DNA from: Balaenoptera acutorostrata
Taxonomy: Eukaryota; Chordata; Mammalia; Artiodactyla; Balaenopteridae
Direction: 5' to 3'
DNA length: 64,000 nucleotides
NCBI RefSeq assembly: GCF_949987535.1
Contig: NC_080066.1
Span: 134,582,335 to 134,646,334, forward strand
Positions within the stretch are counted from its first letter, which is position 1. Each line of letters starts with the position of its first letter. The notes beneath the pieces were generated by a model. That model was not told where the DNA came from, did not search any database, and saw only the letters and a list, made by a program, of their open reading frames with translations. Below are positions 59,971 to 64,000 of this stretch, in pieces. Made by a program: the position numbers and the translations under genes.

Positions 59971-61739
59971 CCTTGACTATTTCTCATCTTACTTGTCGAA
60001 TGCAGTAGGTTGTGTGTGTGTGATGAGGTACAGATTCCTTCTTCGGGAAAGAATATAACGTTATTTTGTATTTGCTTAGGGTACAAAATATATGACCCTT
60101 CTATTGGCAAGAAATTTCTTGGAACAATCTAGAAGAAAACACAAAGCTCTTAGACATGGCATTTCAAACCTTAATAGGGCCTTGAGATAACTTATTCTAA
60201 CCCTTCTTTTTACAATTAAAGGCACAGAATTTTAGAGATTGAGTAATTTACTCGAAGTCTGTTAGCACATCAGTTTGCGCAGAAACAACCCTCCTTCTCT
60301 ACCAAGGATTCCCCCAAGAATGTTTTTTATATCCTGATCCAGTCTCAGTATCCAACTAGCCAAATGAGGCCAACTTGGGGAGATTGCACAGGAGAGAAGC
60401 TTCCCCCCCATCCCCGCCCCCGCCGAGATTAACAGCTGCCTGTGTGTTTTCTAATTGGCTTTAGAACTCAAGGCTGAAGGGGTGATAAAAGTTGTTTACT
60501 GCTGAGCTTGACACTTTAGCCTCAAAGTAAATTTTTTTCAGGAGGGACTCGGTGAGACTCCAACAAGGAAAGGAGGTCAGTTCTTCTGATTCAGCTGCTG
60601 GGTGGAAGCTTAGGAAGTGTGTGCAGGGTAAGACAGTGTACAGACAATATGAAAAAGTGTGGACAGAATTGGAAGTCCCCAGGTTACTGCTGTGCTGGAA
60701 GTTTAAGCAATATGAACAAGTGCAACAAACACTTTAGAAATGGGAAAAAAACAGAATTATAGAAAATTCCAGGAGGATTAAGTATGAAATTTTAACAGTA
60801 AAGAGAAGGGAAAATTCTCTTAATGGAAAAGAAAGGGGTGGGAGGCTGAGTTTATATAAAAGAGAAAGTAATAATGTTAAGAAACGTTTATTTAGTTGGT
60901 ATTCTATTGCTAACAGTTGCCAAAATGACTTTGAGTAGAAAAAGATAAAAATGGAATTTGATTGAAAAGAAAATTGCTCAATTTTCTATTTTACTGTTTC
61001 TTCTAATGTCATATCAGCCATGATCTGATACACAGGGCATCAGTGTCTTTATTCATGCTTTTGACTAAAAATGTGAAAAAGGCCAGATGTAGGATGGTGG
61101 CCAGAAGCACATCACAGAGTCTATTTACTAACATTTTATAGAACCATTTGGCAGCACCAATTATGGATTGCTCTTTAGACAGTCTCTAGCATTTAACCTT
61201 ATTCCAAATCATTTCTGCATATTGGCTTTTGAGTAATACATTAAAGATAGAAATATTGGTCCACATCAAATACATTTAAACTGAAAGTTTTTTTGTGCAA
61301 AAAAGGATTTTGTGCAAAAGAGCAAGTTCACGATGGGTCAGGTATGTGAAAAGGTTTAGGGTTATTCTAGGCTGAAAGCTCAACGTGAGTCATCAGTATG
61401 TCAGCTGACAAGATCTTAGACTACATTAAGCATGATGTTTAGGACAAGAGGTGTGGTCAGGCTATGATGTCACTCTGCTACACAGTGAACTCTATCCCCC
61501 TCACACCCTGTTTTCCCTTCAAAGCATGAGGATATCAAGGGAACAAGGCTGGCAAAGTCAAATAAGGACCCAGAGCCCTGACTGAGTGCTGGCTGCACTA
61601 GCCATGCTTGGCTGACTACTCTTAAGAGGACAAGAATACAAAAATGTCTGAGATGGTAATTCAAAAGTGTAGCAGTGTTAGGCCATAATTCACATAAGGC
61701 AGTAATGAAAAGCCAAAGAGCAAAAACATTAACCTTAAA

Positions 61740-63015
61740 GGAAAAGGTTAATAACTTTTGTGTTAAAATTAAGAACCCTGTTCATCAAAAGATACCATTA
61801 TAGGACTTCCCTGGCGGCGCAGTGGTTAAGAATCTGCCTGCCAGTGCAGGGGACATGGGTTCGAGCCCTGGTCTGGGAAGATCCCACATGCCTCGGAGCA
61901 GCTAAGCCCGTGTGCCACAACTACTGAACCTGTGCTGTAGAGCCTGCGAGCCACAACTACTGAGCCCTCGTGCCACAACTACTGAAGCCCGTGTGCCTAG
62001 AGCCCGTGCTCCGAAATAAAGAGAAGCCACTGCAATGAGAAGCCCACGCACCGCAACGAAGACCCAACACAGCCAAAAATAAATCACACACAAAAAAAGC
62101 ATTCTCCATTTATGTAAACAAACAAACAAACAAACAAAAAACCATACTATTATGTACGTGAAAAGGCAAGGTGTAGAAGAGCTGAACATATATCCAATAA
62201 AGGGCTTGTATTCAGAACATATAAAGAATTTTCTATAAATAAGAAAAATAAAGACAGACCAGTAGAAAAACAGGGAAGGGATTTCAAAGGGCTTTCACAA
62301 AAGAGGATATCCAAGTAGCAATAAACATAAAAAGTGCTCAACCTCATTAGTATTCAGGAAAATAGAAATTAGAACCATAGTGCAGTGCCACCACACACCT
62401 ACCAGGATGGCTAATAATGTTTTGACAAGGATATGGAGCAAGGGGAACCCTCATTCATTGCTGGTGGAGTGTAAATTGATACTACCACATAGAGCAGTTG
62501 TTAAGATTATCCACCAAAGTTGAAGAAGCACAGACCTTATGGCTGAGAAATTCCATTCCTAACAGAAATGCATGTACATGTCTGTGCATTGAGAGCCTCT
62601 TATGAAAATGTTCATATAAGCATTATTCATAATGGCCAAGATGTGAGGACAACTTAAATGTCCATTAAGAATAGAATGAGTAAGCAGATTATGGCATGTT
62701 TGTACAATAGAATACTATACAGCCACAAAAATGCTTTAAGTATAGATACAAGAATGAATCTTCAACATAATGTGATAAAATAGGAAATAAAAGTATACAC
62801 AGCATGCTTCCACTTACATGAAAGTTCAAAAGCAGGTAAACTAAATTATAGTAATTGAAATCAAGATAGAGAAGGAAGGGGTAGTACATGGGAGGTGACA
62901 CAAGGAGACTTTCTGAGGGTATTATTTTGGTTCTTAACCTGAATAACAATTATTTTGTTATTCAGAAAAGTACTTTGTGTACTTTTTTATATGTATGTTA
63001 TCCTTCACAGTAAAA
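61740..63015 (+). mobile_element. Old L1 3' part, split by a SINE
   Basis: ORF2-end phrases (tgttcatcaaaagatacca, then cacaaaagaggatatcc and gctcaacctcattagtattc) lead into the 3' UTR (ctcattcattgctggtggag, gaatactatacagccac). The SINE at 61803-62140 interrupts it. No intact frame. Confidence 0.8.
61803..62140 (+). repeat. CHR-type SINE, long form
   Basis: Begins ggacttccctggcggcgc, has the repeated acaactactgagccc units, and ends in an A-rich tail with an (AAAC)n run at about 62117-62140. It sits in the old L1. Confidence 0.88.
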
Positions 63016-63497
63016 AGGTTATATAATACAAAAAGGCCAAAGATTGAGCAAGATTCATAACAACAATTTTAAAAGATGTTAAATCGAGGACCTTAGGATA
63101 TTAGAAAATGTAGACCCAAGATTAAGCATGAGGCAGAGAAATTAAAAATCGAGAGAGAGGAATTTCTTTTAATAACAGATGTGCTTTGCCAGCTGTTGAT
63201 GTAATGCTGGACCAAGCAGTGTTGGATAAGCACGCTTAAAGAGAAGCAGCACTGCACATGTCAAATTATTTGTTTCACTCTGAGGTGTATCCAAAGCCAC
63301 AGAGCAGATATGGTATATCCTCCTACAATATTGATTTTATGTAAGGATTTGGAGAAACAATATTTTTATATTAAAACCAAATACATTATGGAGTATAAAA
63401 AGCATTTTACAAAGGAATTTTATGCTCACAATGGGCTGCTTCCAGATATTTCCCCAAAGCCTTGCCTTTTGTGGTTTCTGGCTTCTATACCTCAAAG

Positions 63498-63708
63498 CAG
63501 CAGTCCCCAACCTTTTTGGCACCAGGGATGGGTTTTGTGGAAGACAATTCTTCCACGGACGGGGAGGGGTGGGCTGATGGCTCAGGCGGTAATGCGAGCG
63601 ATGGGGAGTGGCAGATGAAGCTTCTTTCGCTCACCCGTGGCTCACCTCCTGCTGTGTGGCCCAGTTCCTAACAGGCCTCTGACCGGTACCAGGGGTTGGG
63701 GACCCCTG
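63498..63708 (-). mobile_element. MER1-type hAT-Charlie element
   Basis: Terminal inverted repeats cagcagtccccaacc (left) and ggttggggacccctg (right) match at 13 of 15 positions. They are flanked by the 8-base pair cctcaaag (63490-63497) and ccttaaag (63709-63716), 7 of 8 alike, the size expected for hAT insertion. Confidence 0.85.
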
Positions 63709-64000
63709 CCTTAAAGGATTCTTTAATTGAAATTTTTAGGTACAACATTATAAAGTACCTGAAATACAGTACTTGAACCTACAGTAGAAATGAACACCAT
63801 GAGATCTAACTTCTAGCTTTTACTGCTGGTACTGTGGGTATAAAGAGTAAGGCAGTATGGGTAAAGAAAGAAAAGGGTGGGGTGAGGTAGGGAGAATTAA
63901 ATAATGAGGAAAGGACCAGGGAATATAATGAGGAGTATGCATAGAGTGGTGTTTTTTTCTTTGCTTTTTTTCACTCCAAGGGACAAAGGAAAGAAAGGGA

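Larger units (their letters stand above)
55691..64000 (+). other. CGRRF1: CGRRF1 intron 1 (partial)
   Basis: At least 8.3 kb. It holds a MIR piece (57233-57300), two related old repeats (58222-58610 and 59560-59970), an old L1 (61740-63015) split by a SINE, and a MER1-type hAT element (63498-63708). The stretches 55801-57232 and 59971-61739 contain nothing I can name, apart from a MIR-like phrase near 60200-60300. Confidence 0.8.

Noticed and set aside
55691..64000. Search for CGRRF1 exon 2
   Set aside because: No acceptor followed by the expected Trp-containing continuation was found by eye, so exon 2 is assumed to lie beyond 64000.

Overview
This is a mammalian nuclear genome window, almost certainly from a cetacean or a close cetartiodactyl. 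It holds about fifteen copies of a tRNA-Glu-derived SINE of the CHR type (cetacean, hippopotamus and ruminant lineage). I see no BovB LINE and no Bov-tA SINE, which would be expected at this density in a ruminant. The exact species cannot be read from the sequence.

The gene order matches human 14q22.2, in the same orientation: CNIH1 (minus), GMFB (minus), CGRRF1 (plus). Positions 1-10242 hold the 5' part of CNIH1 (coding exons 1-3 at 10162-10242, 4673-4741 and 596-708); its remaining exons lie beyond the left edge. Positions 10440-29465 are intergenic and repeat-rich. They include a 5'-truncated L1 with a 16-bp target-site duplication (11212-15927), an older L1 (about 22620-24842), LTR-like fragments, hAT elements and several SINEs. 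Positions 29466-43274 hold the complete GMFB gene: seven coding exons, 142 codons, a repeat-poor 3' UTR of about 3.7 kb and a poly(A) signal. Positions 43470-55200 are again intergenic and repeat-rich. CGRRF1 begins at 55587; only its first coding exon (55587-55690) is in the window, and the rest to 64000 is its first intron.

Each gene starts in a CpG island (about 9770-10440, 42790-43470 and 55200-55800). The three genes act separately: CNIH1 is a COPII cargo receptor, GMFB an Arp2/3-debranching ADF-homology protein, and CGRRF1 a membrane-anchored RING E3 ligase. They are syntenic neighbours, not a pathway.

The most notable structure is GMFB intron 4, a minor-spliceosome (U12) AT-AC intron with a textbook 5' splice site and branch point. 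Other points of interest are the GMFB initiator codon isolated on its own exon, insertions nested three or four deep at 10.5-17 kb, an unnamed ancient repeat seen in five places, and CTCF-like motifs in the CNIH1 promoter and in the SINE heads. I found no CRISPR, operon, or other undescribed multi-gene system; this is an ordinary vertebrate locus.
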